64,000 bases of DNA from Flavobacterium sp. 90 (GTDB lineage Bacteria; Bacteroidota; Bacteroidia; Flavobacteriales; Flavobacteriaceae): positions 4,402,001-4,466,000 of the forward strand of contig NZ_SMGE01000001.1 of NCBI RefSeq assembly GCF_004339525.1. Reading direction: 5' to 3'. Made by a program: the position numbers and the translations under genes. The notes beneath the pieces were generated by a model that worked only from the letters and a program-made list of their open reading frames with translations, ran no database searches and was not told the DNA's origin. Shown here in pieces: positions 18,285 through 28,446 of this stretch. Each line of letters begins with the position of its first letter. Positions within the stretch are counted from its first letter, which is position 1.

Positions 18285-18617
18285 TGTAAAAAACAAATAT
18301 AGATAAATATCTGTATTTGAAAGAACAAAGAATTGAATAATAAACAAACTTTGCTCTTTATATTTTATATAAATTAAGAATATGCTAAATAGAACCGGAA
18401 AAATGTTAAGGCAATTAATAATTAAATAAAGATAATATCGAATTATTATGTAAACGGAAGTAATTATATCTTTCAGTTTCTAAAAGAACAGGAATTTAAT
18501 AGAAAATCTATCAGAATAATTTTTTGTCTGTGAGAGAAAGAAGTTATTTTTAAGAAGAATTTTTTTTTAGTTTTTTTAATAAAAAGTAAGTGTTTGTATA
18601 ATTAAAATAGATCAATA

Positions 18618-20801
18618 ATGAATTGTTTAAAAAGCTACAGGTTTATAATGTTTTTTTGTTTTTGTGCAGGGATTATAAATGCACAACAAAAAGCATTTTC
18701 GTATAAAAATCAGAATTTATCGATTGATAAAAGAGTAGACGATTTATTGAAACAATTGACTACCGAAGAGAAAATTTCTTTGTTAGGATTTGAAAGCAAA
18801 GAGGTAAAGCGATTGGATATTCCGCAATATAATTGGTGGAATGAATCTTTACACGGAATAGCCAGAGCAGGAAAGGCAACCGTTTTTCCACAAGCTATCG
18901 GAATGGCGGCTTCTTTTAATGATAATTTATTAAATGAAGTGGCGAATGCTATTTCAACTGAGGCAAGAGCTAAGAATAATATGGCTGTTGCCAAAGACCG
19001 CCGTTTGCAATATATGGGATTGAATTTTTGGTCACCAAATATTAATATTTTCAGAGATCCGCGTTGGGGAAGAGGACAGGAAACCTATGGAGAAGATCCT
19101 TTCCTTACCGGAAAAATGGGAACAGCTTACGTCAAAGGATTACAAGGAACTGATTCAAAATACATGAAAACAGCGGCTTGTGCCAAACATTTTGCCGTGC
19201 ACAGCGGACCTGAAAAAACAAGGCATTCGATTGATGTTATTGTAGACGAAAAAGATTTAAGAGAAACCTATTTATATGCTTTCAAAAAACTGGTTGATGC
19301 CCATGTAGAAACTGTTATGTGTGCTTATAATCGAGTAAATTCAGAACCTTGTTGTACCGGGAAAACCTTATTGAAGGATATTTTGCGCAATGAATGGAAA
19401 TTTGGCGGGCATGTTGTGACCGATTGTTGGGCATTACAGGATATTTACGAAAGTCATAAAACCTTGCCAAATAGTGTAACTGTTGCAGCGGCAGCAATTA
19501 AAGCCGGTGTAAATATGGATTGCAGCGGATTATTGCAAAAAGATGCAATCAATGCATTGAATCAGAAGTTGATTTCCCTAAAAGATATCGATAATGCATT
19601 AGCTCCAACTTTACGTACACAGTTCAAATTAGGATTTTATGACAAAGCAGAGGATAATCCGTATAGAAAATATGGAATAGACAGTATTGCCAATACGTAC
19701 CACAGAAATCTTAGCCGAAAAATGGCAGAGCAAAGTATGGTTTTGTTGAAAAATGGAGAAGTAGGCGAGAAAAAAACAAAACTGCTTCCTTTGAAAAAAG
19801 AGGATTATAAATCGTTGATGGTTGTTGGTCCAAATGCAGCTTCGTTAGATGCTTTGCTGGGAAATTACCATGGAATCACCGATAAAGCCGTAAATTTTGT
19901 AGAAGGAATTGCCGGAGCTGTAGATCCTGATACTCGTATAGAATATGATATGGGTTGCGATTTTAACGATACAACTAATTTTGGCGGAGTTTGGGCTGCT
20001 TCAATGGCCGATTTGACGATTGCAGTAATTGGTTTTACACCAGTTTATGAAGGCGAAGAAGGCGATGCTTTTTTGGCTGATGGTAAAGGTGATAGAAAAA
20101 ATATGGATTTACCAGCTTCGCATATTGCATACATCAAAGCACTTCGAAAAGGAACTAAAACGCCTCTTGTAGCTGTGGTAACAGGTGGTAGCGCTGTTGA
20201 TATTTCGGCGATTGAACCTTATGTTGATGCAATTGTTTTTGCGTGGTATCCGGGTGAACAAGGCGGAACAGCTTTAGCTAATCTTCTTTTTGGAAAAGTA
20301 TCTCCTTCAGGACATTTACCAATTAGTTTTTATAAATCTTTTAGCGATTTACCGGATTATAGTAGTTATGCGATGAAAGGCAGAACCTATCGTTATTTTG
20401 ATAAAGAAGTACAATATCCTTTCGGATTTGGATTAAGTTATAGCACTTTTGGATACAATTGGGTTCAAAAGCCAGAGAATATTAAAACTACTTCGGATAA
20501 AATTTCGATGCAAATTAAAATTGAAAACACCGGGCAATATAATGCAGATGAAGTAGCTCAGCTGTATATCGAATATCCAAATGTAGACAGAATGCCTTTG
20601 AAAGAATTGAAAGCTTTCAAACGAGTGTCAATTTCTAAAGGAGATTCTAAAACAATCACGTTAGAAATTCCGTTGGAAGAACTTCAAAAATGGGATGATG
20701 CTAAAAAACAATTCAAAATCTACGAAGGGAAATACAATGTAAGAATTGGTTCGAATTCCAGAGATGCAATGTTAGAAGCGAGTTTCGAAATTGTGAAGTA
20801 G
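18618..20801 (+). CDS. Glycoside hydrolase family 3 enzyme, beta-xylosidase/glucosidase-like
   Basis: A 727-residue exported GH3 enzyme: signal peptide (ends IINAQ), TIM-barrel domain with WWNESLHGIARAG, FRDPRWGRGQETYGEDP, KHFAVHSGPE and nucleophile Asp269 in VVTDCW, then the alpha/beta sandwich with its Glu-containing loop and a fibronectin-III-like C-terminus (VQYPFGFGLSYSTF). The pattern is closest to the plant/bacterial beta-xylosidase-like branch, but specificity in GH3 is hard to read. Core beta-1,2-xylose on plant N-glycans would fit the neighbouring genes, yet this is speculation. It is followed by a 14-bp tandem repeat and then GH92. Confidence 0.9.
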   Translation: MNCLKSYRFIMFFCFCAGIINAQQKAFSYKNQNLSIDKRVDDLLKQLTTEEKISLLGFESKEVKRLDIPQYNWWNESLHGIARAGKATVFPQAIGMAASFNDNLLNEVANAISTEARAKNNMAVAKDRRLQYMGLNFWSPNINIFRDPRWGRGQETYGEDPFLTGKMGTAYVKGLQGTDSKYMKTAACAKHFAVHSGPEKTRHSIDVIVDEKDLRETYLYAFKKLVDAHVETVMCAYNRVNSEPCCTGKTLLKDILRNEWKFGGHVVTDCWALQDIYESHKTLPNSVTVAAAAIKAGVNMDCSGLLQKDAINALNQKLISLKDIDNALAPTLRTQFKLGFYDKAEDNPYRKYGIDSIANTYHRNLSRKMAEQSMVLLKNGEVGEKKTKLLPLKKEDYKSLMVVGPNAASLDALLGNYHGITDKAVNFVEGIAGAVDPDTRIEYDMGCDFNDTTNFGGVWAASMADLTIAVIGFTPVYEGEEGDAFLADGKGDRKNMDLPASHIAYIKALRKGTKTPLVAVVTGGSAVDISAIEPYVDAIVFAWYPGEQGGTALANLLFGKVSPSGHLPISFYKSFSDLPDYSSYAMKGRTYRYFDKEVQYPFGFGLSYSTFGYNWVQKPENIKTTSDKISMQIKIENTGQYNADEVAQLYIEYPNVDRMPLKELKAFKRVSISKGDSKTITLEIPLEELQKWDDAKKQFKIYEGKYNVRIGSNSRDAMLEASFEIVK

Positions 20802-20806
20802 GGAGA

Positions 20807-20974
20807 AGATCGTAGAGGAAAGATTATAGAAGCAAGATTTTAGAGGGAAGATTATAGAGGGAAGATTGTAGAAGCAAGATTATAGAAGCAAGATTATAGA
20901 AGCAAGATTATAGAGGGAAGATTATAGAGGGAAGATTATAGAGGGAAGATTGTAGGTGGAAGATTGTAGAGGGA
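20807..20974. repeat. 14-bp tandem repeat, about 12 copies
   Basis: Twelve consecutive 14-bp units begin 5 bp after the GH3 stop codon. Each starts with agat; most read agattata or agattgta followed by one of two endings, gaagca or gaggga, and the two endings are grouped in blocks. The period is not a multiple of 3, and no ORF spans it. It is a minisatellite between two glycosidase genes and may vary in length between strains. Confidence 0.95.
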
Positions 20975-21079
20975 AGAGGAGCAGGTTTGGGGTTATTTGA
21001 AATTAGCGCAAATTCGTGTAATTCGTGGCGAAAAAAAAAATCAGATGTTACAACAGATGAAAATATCAAATTATAAAAG

Positions 21080-23338
21080 ATGAATAAAAATTTAAAATCG
21101 GCATTTTTTGCAATTTTAGCGCTTTGCTATCTGCAAATGCAAAGTCAGAGTATTAAACAAAATTTGACACAATATGTAGATCCTTTTATTGGTACAGGAT
21201 TTCACGGACACGTTTTCATGGGAGCAAATGTGCCTTTTGGAGCGGTTCAGTTGGGACCTGTAAACATATCACAAGGTTGGGATTGGTGCTCGGGTTATCA
21301 TTATTCTGATCCTACTATTATTGGATTTTCACACACACATTTGAGCGGAACCGGAATTGGTGATCTTGGAGATTTACTTTTTATGCCAGCCGTTGGTAAA
21401 ATCAATTTGAAAAAAGGAACTGCCAAAGACATGGAAAACGGATATATTTCAGGTTTTGATCATAAAGATGAGGTAGCAAAACCAGGATATTATTCGGTTA
21501 TTTTGAAGAAAAACGGAATCAAAGCCGAAATGACTGCTTCTGAAAGAGTTGGTTTTCAAAAATACACTTTCCCGGCTTCAGATAAATCACATATTATTTT
21601 AGATCTGGTTGAAGGAATTGGTTGGGATAAAGCCGTAGATACTTATATCAGAGTTAAAAATGATACTTTAATAGAAGGTTATCGTTTCTCAAAAGGCTGG
21701 GCTCCTGATCAAAGGATTTATTTTGCAGCAATTTTATCAAAACCGGCTAAAAAAATCCAATTGTATAACAATACAAAAGAGATGATAAATAAAGTGGTTT
21801 TGGGCGACAGTGCAAAAGCGGTGATTCAATTTTCGACTTTAAAAGATGAAGTGATTAAAATTAAAGTGGGAATTTCGGCAGTTAGCACTGAAAATGCTTT
21901 GATGAACATTAAAAAAGAAATTTCGGGTTGGAACTTCGAAAAAACAGCAACTGAGGCTGATGAAAAATGGAATAAAGAGCTGAATAAAATTGCAGTAAAA
22001 TCGAATGATATTGCCAAAATGAAAACGTTTTATACCGCATTATACCACACCATGATTGCGCCTTCTACTTACAATGACAGCAATGGCGATTATTATGGTT
22101 CGGACAAACAAGTTCATAAAGCAGCCGGATTTACAAATTTGACAACTTTTTCATTATGGGATACTTATAGAGGCGCAAATCCTTTGTTTACATTAACTCA
22201 AACCGAAAAAGTTTCGGATATAATCAATTCGATGTTGGCGATTTATCAGGAAACAGGACATCTTCCGGTTTGGCATTTAATGGGCAATGAAACGTATTGT
22301 ATGCCTGGAAACAGTGCCATTCAGATTGTTGCCGATGCGTATCTAAAAGGAATCAAAGGAATTGACGGAGAATTGGCTTTCGAAGCGGTAAAAGCAACAG
22401 CAATGCAAGATGATCGTGGATTAAATTTTGTTAAAAAAATAGGCTACATTCCGGCAGATAGTTTGAGAGAATCGGTAGCAATTGGAATGGAATATGCAAT
22501 TTCAGACGGTGCAATTGCTATGATGGCTAAAAAAATGGGAAAAACAGAAGATTATAATTATTTCTATAACCGCTCAAAAGCATACAAGAAATATTACGAT
22601 GCTTCGACCACTTTTGTACGTGGAAAAGTGAGCGATACAGAATGGAGGACACCTTTTGATCCGTTTAAATCGGCGCATATGAAAGATGATTTTGCCGAAG
22701 GAAATGCCTGGCAATACACTTGGTTAGTGCCTCATGATGTAGAAGGATTGATTGCAATGTTGGGAGGAGAAAAACCGTTTACGAAAAAACTGGATACTTT
22801 ATTTACTATTAAAGGAGATATGGGAGCTGAGGCTTCAAACGATATTACAGGTTTGATTGGACAGTATGCTCACGGAAACGAGCCAAGTCATCACATTACA
22901 TATTTGTATAATTTCGTGGGACAACCTTGGAAAACTGCTGAGAAAGTACGTTACATCATTGATAATTTATATAGCGACAAACAGGACGGATTGTGTGGAA
23001 ACGAAGACGTAGGACAAATGTCGGCTTGGTACGTTTGGAGCGCCATGGGAATGTATTCTGTAAATCCATTCAACGGAATTTACGTTTTTGGAAGTCCAAC
23101 TATGGATGAATCAGTATTGAATTTGGCTGATGGAAAAAGCTTTATTGTGAAAGCCGTAAACAATACTCCAAAGAATATCTACATTCAAAAAGCAACTTTA
23201 AACGGAAAGGATTATACTAAAAGTTATATCCTTCATTCGGATATCATGAAAGGTGGTGAATTGATTTTTACAATGGGAGACAAACCTTCAAAATCTTGGG
23301 GAGTTTCTCCTAAAGACAGACCTTATTCTGTGAAATAA
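21080..23338 (+). CDS. Glycoside hydrolase family 92 alpha-mannosidase
   Basis: A 752-residue exported GH92 enzyme (signal peptide ends LQMQSQS). The family start is classic: QYVDPFIGTGFHGHVFMGANVP, then SGYHYSDPTIIGFSHTHLSGTG. The catalytic region shows Glu601 in HGNEPSHH (expected general acid) and GNEDVGQMSAW with Asp643 (expected base/metal region). GH92 enzymes are calcium-dependent exo-alpha-mannosidases acting on N-glycan mannose, commonly alpha-1,2 linkages. Together with the PNGase-like protein this is the best evidence that the region targets N-glycans. Two hairpins follow the gene. Confidence 0.95.
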   Translation: MNKNLKSAFFAILALCYLQMQSQSIKQNLTQYVDPFIGTGFHGHVFMGANVPFGAVQLGPVNISQGWDWCSGYHYSDPTIIGFSHTHLSGTGIGDLGDLLFMPAVGKINLKKGTAKDMENGYISGFDHKDEVAKPGYYSVILKKNGIKAEMTASERVGFQKYTFPASDKSHIILDLVEGIGWDKAVDTYIRVKNDTLIEGYRFSKGWAPDQRIYFAAILSKPAKKIQLYNNTKEMINKVVLGDSAKAVIQFSTLKDEVIKIKVGISAVSTENALMNIKKEISGWNFEKTATEADEKWNKELNKIAVKSNDIAKMKTFYTALYHTMIAPSTYNDSNGDYYGSDKQVHKAAGFTNLTTFSLWDTYRGANPLFTLTQTEKVSDIINSMLAIYQETGHLPVWHLMGNETYCMPGNSAIQIVADAYLKGIKGIDGELAFEAVKATAMQDDRGLNFVKKIGYIPADSLRESVAIGMEYAISDGAIAMMAKKMGKTEDYNYFYNRSKAYKKYYDASTTFVRGKVSDTEWRTPFDPFKSAHMKDDFAEGNAWQYTWLVPHDVEGLIAMLGGEKPFTKKLDTLFTIKGDMGAEASNDITGLIGQYAHGNEPSHHITYLYNFVGQPWKTAEKVRYIIDNLYSDKQDGLCGNEDVGQMSAWYVWSAMGMYSVNPFNGIYVFGSPTMDESVLNLADGKSFIVKAVNNTPKNIYIQKATLNGKDYTKSYILHSDIMKGGELIFTMGDKPSKSWGVSPKDRPYSVK

Positions 23339-23378
23339 ATTTTTTATTGAGTTTTTGTTGGATTAGATTCAATTTTTT

Positions 23379-23413
23379 AAAACCTACAATGTTTTCAAAA
23401 CCTTGTAGGTTTT
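23379..23413 (+). terminator. Terminator after the GH92 gene
   Basis: AAAACCTACAA pairs with TTGTAGGTTTT around a 13-base loop and is followed by a T-rich tail. It lies 41 bp after the stop codon. Confidence 0.75.
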
Positions 23414-23432
23414 ATTGTTTGTGTATCAAATA

Positions 23433-23461
23433 CCTGCAAGGTCTAAAAAAGACCTTGCAGG
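23433..23461. repeat. Second hairpin after GH92
   Basis: CCTGCAAGGTC pairs perfectly with GACCTTGCAGG across taaaaaa. It lacks a T run, so it is either a back-up terminator or a short dispersed repeat. The rest of the gap up to 23815 is AT-rich and contains the fucP leader; I could not fix a promoter there. Confidence 0.5.
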
Positions 23462-23815
23462 AAAATCCAAAAAAGGCGTTTCACTTGCATTAACATATCC
23501 CGATAGTTAATAGGAATATGTGCGATAAAGGAGTTTCTTTTTGATTTACTTTTTTCAAAAACATAAAATCTATGTTTATATGTGTTTTAAAAATTATTTT
23601 TTGCGTGTTACACTCAACGGGTTAGATAGAATTAATAAATCACAATATTAATAATCAATATTTTTCCCATTCTTTTTGAGTATTTAAAAAATAAAACTTC
23701 ATAATTTTCAAAAAAGACAATTACTAATTAAATAATGGTAATATTGAATTAATAAGTATACTGCAATCATTATAATTTTATAGTTCTAAAATAGAATAAA
23801 TTTAATAAAAAACAT

Positions 23816-25105
23816 ATGGCATTAATAACTCAGTTGGATGTTGAAAAAGATGTTAGTTCTGTAGCAAATAAAAAATGGTTGTTTCCTTTTATATTGGTAA
23901 CCAGTTTGTTTTTTTTCTGGGGATTCGTACATAATTTAGATCCAATACTTATTCCTCATTTAAGAAAAGCATTTAATCTTACCGATTTAGAATCTTCTTT
24001 GATTGATTCATCGGTCTTTATTGCCTATTTTGTTATGGCTTTGCCAGCCGGTTATATCATGAGAAAATACGGTTATAAATCCGGTATTATGATAGGATTG
24101 GTTTTGTTTGGTATTGGTTCAATTTTGTTTGTTCCGGCTGCCAATTCACTACAATATATTTACTTTTTAGGAGCGTTATTTGTTATAGCCTGCGGATTAA
24201 CTTTCTTAGAAACGGCTGCAAATCCTTATGTTACAATATTAGGTCCGTCTGAAACGGCGACCAAAAGACTAAATTTTTCACAATCATTTAACGGACTCGC
24301 TGCTTTTATTGCTCCCGCATATATTGGTCCGATGATTTTATCCGGAAAAAATTTAACTCAGGCGCAAATGGATGCGATGGCACCGGCAGAATTGCATGCT
24401 TATGTTTTGGAAGAAGCAGCAAGTGTAAAAATGCCTTATCTAATTTTGGGACTGATTATTTTGGCTGTAGCCTTAGTATTTTATTTTACTAATATGCCTG
24501 ATGTAAAAGATGAAGATAAAGAAGGAGCAGAGGGAGCAAGTTTTGCCGGAGCCTTGAAATCGATGCGTTTAAGATGGGGAATTTTAGCTCAGTTTTTTTA
24601 TGTAGGAGCACAGGTTTGCGTTGGAAGTTTTTTTATTAAAATGGCAACTACTTCGGCAGGTCTGGAAGAAGGTGTTGCAGCCAAATATTTAGGTTTTTAT
24701 GGTCTGGCATTTATGATAGGACGTTTTGCCGGAACATTTTTGATGCAATATATAAAGCCAAGAAAATTATTAATCATTTATACAATTATTAATATTCTAT
24801 TATCAATATTAGCGATAGTGGGAACAGGAATGATAGTAGTCTATACTTTAATAGCGATCGCGTTTTTTATGAGCATCATGTTTCCTACTATTTTTTCAAT
24901 GGGTATTGACGGACTCGGACATAATACAAAAATCGGATCTTCATTGATCGTAATGTCAATAGTTGGAGGAGCTTTACTTCCTCCGGTTTTAGGATTTATT
25001 TCGGATGTTACAGGAAGTATTCAAAATGGATACGTTGTTCCGTTGACTTGTTTTTCAGTAATACTATTGTTCGCATTTAACGGACACAAAACAAATAAAG
25101 CATAA
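23816..25105 (+). CDS. fucP: L-fucose:proton symporter
   Basis: A 429-residue, 12-helix major facilitator superfamily protein of the FucP/GluP type. FFFWGFVHNLDPILIPHLRK in helix 1 carries the Asp, and LTFLETAANPYV carries the Glu, that correspond to the proton/sugar-coupling acidic residues known from E. coli FucP (Asp46, Glu135). It would bring free fucose released in the periplasm into the cytosol. It is first of seven closely spaced genes for fucose breakdown; the next gene follows after 16 bp. FucP relatives can carry other hexoses, but the operon argues for fucose. Confidence 0.88.
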   Translation: MALITQLDVEKDVSSVANKKWLFPFILVTSLFFFWGFVHNLDPILIPHLRKAFNLTDLESSLIDSSVFIAYFVMALPAGYIMRKYGYKSGIMIGLVLFGIGSILFVPAANSLQYIYFLGALFVIACGLTFLETAANPYVTILGPSETATKRLNFSQSFNGLAAFIAPAYIGPMILSGKNLTQAQMDAMAPAELHAYVLEEAASVKMPYLILGLIILAVALVFYFTNMPDVKDEDKEGAEGASFAGALKSMRLRWGILAQFFYVGAQVCVGSFFIKMATTSAGLEEGVAAKYLGFYGLAFMIGRFAGTFLMQYIKPRKLLIIYTIINILLSILAIVGTGMIVVYTLIAIAFFMSIMFPTIFSMGIDGLGHNTKIGSSLIVMSIVGGALLPPVLGFISDVTGSIQNGYVVPLTCFSVILLFAFNGHKTNKA

Positions 25106-25121
25106 ATTCTATTTATATAAT

Positions 25122-26777
25122 ATGTTAGAAAACGAAGTAAAAAGATTAGTGGTGAAAATGCACCCGGAAGATAATGTGCTTGTAGCTTTAACAGATTTGG
25201 TAAAAGGAGAAAGTGTGATTTTTGACAATCAGACTTATATACTTCAAGATACTATTAAGGCAAAACATAAATTTTATACAGCAGATTTAAAATCAGGAGC
25301 TGAAATAACGATGTATGGTGTTTTGGTTGGAAAAGTGCAAAATGATGTTGCTAGGGGAAGCCTGATGACAACAGATAATCTTAAACATGCCGCAGAACCT
25401 TATCAGTATCGTGATGTTGATTTTGAATGGAAAGCTCCAGATGTTTCAAAGTATAAAGACAGAACTTTTAAAGGATATAAAAGAAATGACGGTCGCGTAG
25501 GAACTGCCAATTATTGGTTGTTTGTACCAACAGTATTTTGCGAAAATAGAAATCTTGATGTAATCCGTGAAGCTTTGCATAATGAGTTGGGATATTCAGT
25601 AAGCGATAAATACACGCAATATACGCATAGTTTATTGGAGGCATTTAAAAAAGGAGAAAGTCTGGATACCATAAATGTTCAATTGGCTCCGGATACAAAT
25701 ACGAACCGCGCGTTTAAAAACGTAGATGGAATTAAATTTCTAAACCATCAGGGAGGTTGCGGAGGTACACGTCAGGATGCGGCTACTTTGAGCGCGTTAT
25801 TGGCTTCCTATGCAAATCATCCAAACGTAGCAGGTATAACAGTATTGAGTTTGGGATGCCAACATTTGCAAGTGCAGGATTTTACAAATGATGTTAAAAA
25901 ACAAAATGCATCTTTTGATAAACCATTATTTATTTTTGAGCAGCAACAATCAAAAAGTGAAGAACAATTAGTTGCCGATGCCATTAAAAAAACATTTGAA
26001 GGCTTAATCGAAATAAACAAACACGAACGAGTTTCGGCGCCATTGAGCGAATTATGTTTGGGAGTTAAATGCGGAGGAAGCGATGGCTTTAGCGGAGTTT
26101 CTGCTAATCCGGCTGTAGGTTATGCTTCAGATTTATTGGTGGCTTTGGGCGGTAAAGTTTTGTTAGCAGAATTTCCTGAATTATGTGGAGTAGAACAGAA
26201 TCTGATTGATCGTTGTACAACAGAAACGGTAGCTAATAAATTCATTGATTTAATGCAGTCTTATGATGCTTTGGCACATAAAGTAGGTTCAGGATTTCAC
26301 ATGAATCCATCGCCGGGAAACATCAAAGACGGATTAATAACCGATGCCATAAAAAGTGCCGGAGCAGCTAAAAAAGGAGGTACAGCGCCAGTCGTTGATG
26401 TATTAGATTATACGGAACCGGCGACAAAAGCAGGTTTGAGTTTGGTTTGTACACCAGGAAATGATGTTGAAGCAACAACAGGAAAAGCGGCATCCGGAGC
26501 AACATTAATATTATTTACAACAGGATTAGGAACGCCAACAGGTAATCCGGTTTGTCCTGTTATTAAAGTAGCCACAAATTCTATTTTAGCGCAAAAAATG
26601 AGCGATATTATTGATATTGATTGCGGTCCGATAATTAGTGGCGAAAAAACCATTGAAGAAATGGGCGAAGATATTTTGGAATATTGCATTAAAGCGGCAA
26701 GTGGAGAAATTATTCCAAAAGCAGTGTTGTTAAACCAAGATGATTTTATTCCGTGGAAACGTGGAGTATCATTGTAA
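25122..26777 (+). CDS. UxaA-family dehydratase, probable L-fuconate dehydratase
   Basis: A 551-residue protein of the altronate/galactarate dehydratase family: an N-terminal SAF-like domain (residues ~1-95) and a large catalytic domain with GYKRNDGRVGTANYW, HQGGCGGTRQDA, LSLGCQH and LGVKCGGSDGFSG, including the conserved Cys residues expected for metal or cluster binding. Family members dehydrate sugar acids to 2-keto-3-deoxy acids. Here the step missing from the fucose route is fuconate to 2-keto-3-deoxy-fuconate, done in Xanthomonas by an unrelated enolase-superfamily enzyme. The family is clear; use of L-fuconate is inferred from its position between fucP and the next dehydrogenase. Confidence 0.88.
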   Translation: MLENEVKRLVVKMHPEDNVLVALTDLVKGESVIFDNQTYILQDTIKAKHKFYTADLKSGAEITMYGVLVGKVQNDVARGSLMTTDNLKHAAEPYQYRDVDFEWKAPDVSKYKDRTFKGYKRNDGRVGTANYWLFVPTVFCENRNLDVIREALHNELGYSVSDKYTQYTHSLLEAFKKGESLDTINVQLAPDTNTNRAFKNVDGIKFLNHQGGCGGTRQDAATLSALLASYANHPNVAGITVLSLGCQHLQVQDFTNDVKKQNASFDKPLFIFEQQQSKSEEQLVADAIKKTFEGLIEINKHERVSAPLSELCLGVKCGGSDGFSGVSANPAVGYASDLLVALGGKVLLAEFPELCGVEQNLIDRCTTETVANKFIDLMQSYDALAHKVGSGFHMNPSPGNIKDGLITDAIKSAGAAKKGGTAPVVDVLDYTEPATKAGLSLVCTPGNDVEATTGKAASGATLILFTTGLGTPTGNPVCPVIKVATNSILAQKMSDIIDIDCGPIISGEKTIEEMGEDILEYCIKAASGEIIPKAVLLNQDDFIPWKRGVSL

Positions 26778-26851
26778 TAATTATGAGTTATAAATTACGA
26801 ACTCTCTAGACCTAAAAGTCTAATAATCTAAAGATCTAAAAATCTAAATAT

Positions 26852-27616
26852 ATGTTTTCATTACAAAACAAAAAAGCGGTTGTTACTGGTGGTGGCAGCG
26901 GAATTGGAAAAGCCATTTCAGTCTTATTTGCAAAGCAAGGAGCTGAGGTACATATTATTGAATTAACAGAAGAAAGTGCTAAAACGGCTGTTGAAGAAAT
27001 AAAAACAAACGGAGGAAAAGTTTTTTCACATGCTTGTAATGTAGCCAATCAGGAAGAAGTATTAGCAACATTCGGAAAAATTGGAAACATTAATATTCTG
27101 GTAAATAATGCGGGAATTGCTCATGTTGGAAAAGTAGAAACCACTCCTGAAGCAGATTTTGACCGAATTATGAATGTGAATGTAAAAGGAGTTTACAATT
27201 GTTTGCATGCTTCAATACCACATTTTCGAAATACAGGCGGAGGCGTTATTTTAAATATGGCTTCGATTGCTGCCTGGGTCGGTATTCCGGATCGATTTGC
27301 TTATTCTACCGCCAAAGGAGCTGTAATGGCAATGACCTTGTCGATAGCCAGAGATTATATGAGTGAAAATATCCGTTGTAATTCTGTTTCTCCGGCGCGT
27401 GTGCATACACCTTTTGTAGATGGATTTATTGCAAAGAATTATCCGGGTCAGGAAGCTGAAATGTTCGAAAAATTATCAAAATCTCAACCTATCGGACGTA
27501 TGGCAAAACCGGATGAAGTTGCAGCTTTAGCTTTGTTTTTATGCAGCGATGAATCTGGTTTTGTTACTGGTTGTGATTATCCTATTGATGGAGGTTTTAT
27601 TAAATTAAATAACTAA
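26852..27616 (+). CDS. SDR dehydrogenase, probable 2-keto-3-deoxy-L-fuconate dehydrogenase
   Basis: A 254-residue classical SDR with TGGGSGIG near residue 11, NNAG, Ser in NMASIAA, intact YSTAK and CDYPIDGGF near the end. In the known oxidative fucose route an SDR oxidises 2-keto-3-deoxy-L-fuconate at C4 to the 2,4-diketo acid; this gene lies between the dehydratase and the hydrolase genes, which fits that step. Unlike the other SDR (3235-4014) it has the full catalytic YxxxK, so the two dehydrogenases are clearly not duplicates. The next gene starts 6 bp after its stop. Confidence 0.85.
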   Translation: MFSLQNKKAVVTGGGSGIGKAISVLFAKQGAEVHIIELTEESAKTAVEEIKTNGGKVFSHACNVANQEEVLATFGKIGNINILVNNAGIAHVGKVETTPEADFDRIMNVNVKGVYNCLHASIPHFRNTGGGVILNMASIAAWVGIPDRFAYSTAKGAVMAMTLSIARDYMSENIRCNSVSPARVHTPFVDGFIAKNYPGQEAEMFEKLSKSQPIGRMAKPDEVAALALFLCSDESGFVTGCDYPIDGGFIKLNN

Positions 27617-27622
27617 TTTATA

Positions 27623-28360
27623 ATGAAGGTTGCCTTATTCATACCCTGTTATATAGACCAGTTTTACCCTAATGTGGGTATTGCTACTTTGCAGGTATTA
27701 GAAAAATTAGGCTGCGATGTCACTTTTCCGTTACAGCAAACTTGCTGTGGTCAACCTATGGCTAACAGTGGTTTTGCAAGTTTGAGTAAGGGTTGCGATA
27801 TCAATTTTGTTCAAAATTTTGCAGGATTTGATTATATAGTTGCTCCTTCGGGAAGTTGCGTTTTGCATGTAAAAGAACATTTGCAAGATGACAAACATCC
27901 GCAAGAAGCATTACAGATTCGTAATACTATTTATGAATTCACCGAGTTTTTAACTGACATCTTAAAGGTGGAAAGTATTAATGCCAGTTTTCCTTTTAAA
28001 GTTGGGATGCACAACAGTTGCCACGGACAGAGAGGATTAAACCTTTCATCAATGACAGAAAGAATGTTACCGGAATTTTCAAAACCGGAACAATTATTAA
28101 ATATGGTCAAAGACATTACCCTGACTAAAGCAAAACGAAATGATGAATGTTGCGGTTTTGGAGGTACTTTTTGCGTGTTTGAAGAAGCAGTAAGCGTAAA
28201 AATGGGTAAGGACAGAATAAAAGAACACGAAGATAATGAGGTTGATTATATTACTGGAGGAGATACCAGCTGTTTAATGCATCTGGAAGGAATATTAAAG
28301 CGACAAGGAAGTACCACTAAAACGATTCATATTGCTGAAATATTGAATGGTTTTTTATAA
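27623..28360 (+). CDS. lutA: L-lactate oxidation protein LutA
   Basis: A 245-residue cytosolic protein with two cysteine-rich CCG domains (QTCCGQPMANSG and DECCGFGGTFC), which bind iron-sulfur clusters or act as heterodisulfide-reductase-like modules. It matches LutA/YkgE, a subunit of the flavin-independent L-lactate dehydrogenase LutABC. The neighbours lutB and lutC follow in the usual order. In this operon its substrate would be the L-lactate released by cleavage of the 2,4-diketo acid from fucose. Confidence 0.92.
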   Translation: MKVALFIPCYIDQFYPNVGIATLQVLEKLGCDVTFPLQQTCCGQPMANSGFASLSKGCDINFVQNFAGFDYIVAPSGSCVLHVKEHLQDDKHPQEALQIRNTIYEFTEFLTDILKVESINASFPFKVGMHNSCHGQRGLNLSSMTERMLPEFSKPEQLLNMVKDITLTKAKRNDECCGFGGTFCVFEEAVSVKMGKDRIKEHEDNEVDYITGGDTSCLMHLEGILKRQGSTTKTIHIAEILNGFL

Positions 28361-28446
28361 AAATTGTAGTTTGAATATATTTTTTAAACACATAGAAACA
28401 TGCGTTGAAATAATTATAATCAACAGGATAGAATAAATATAAAAGT

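Noticed and set aside
20807..20974. Possible CRISPR array
   Set aside because: Units are 14 bp with no unique spacers between repeats, and no cas genes are present; it is a simple tandem repeat.
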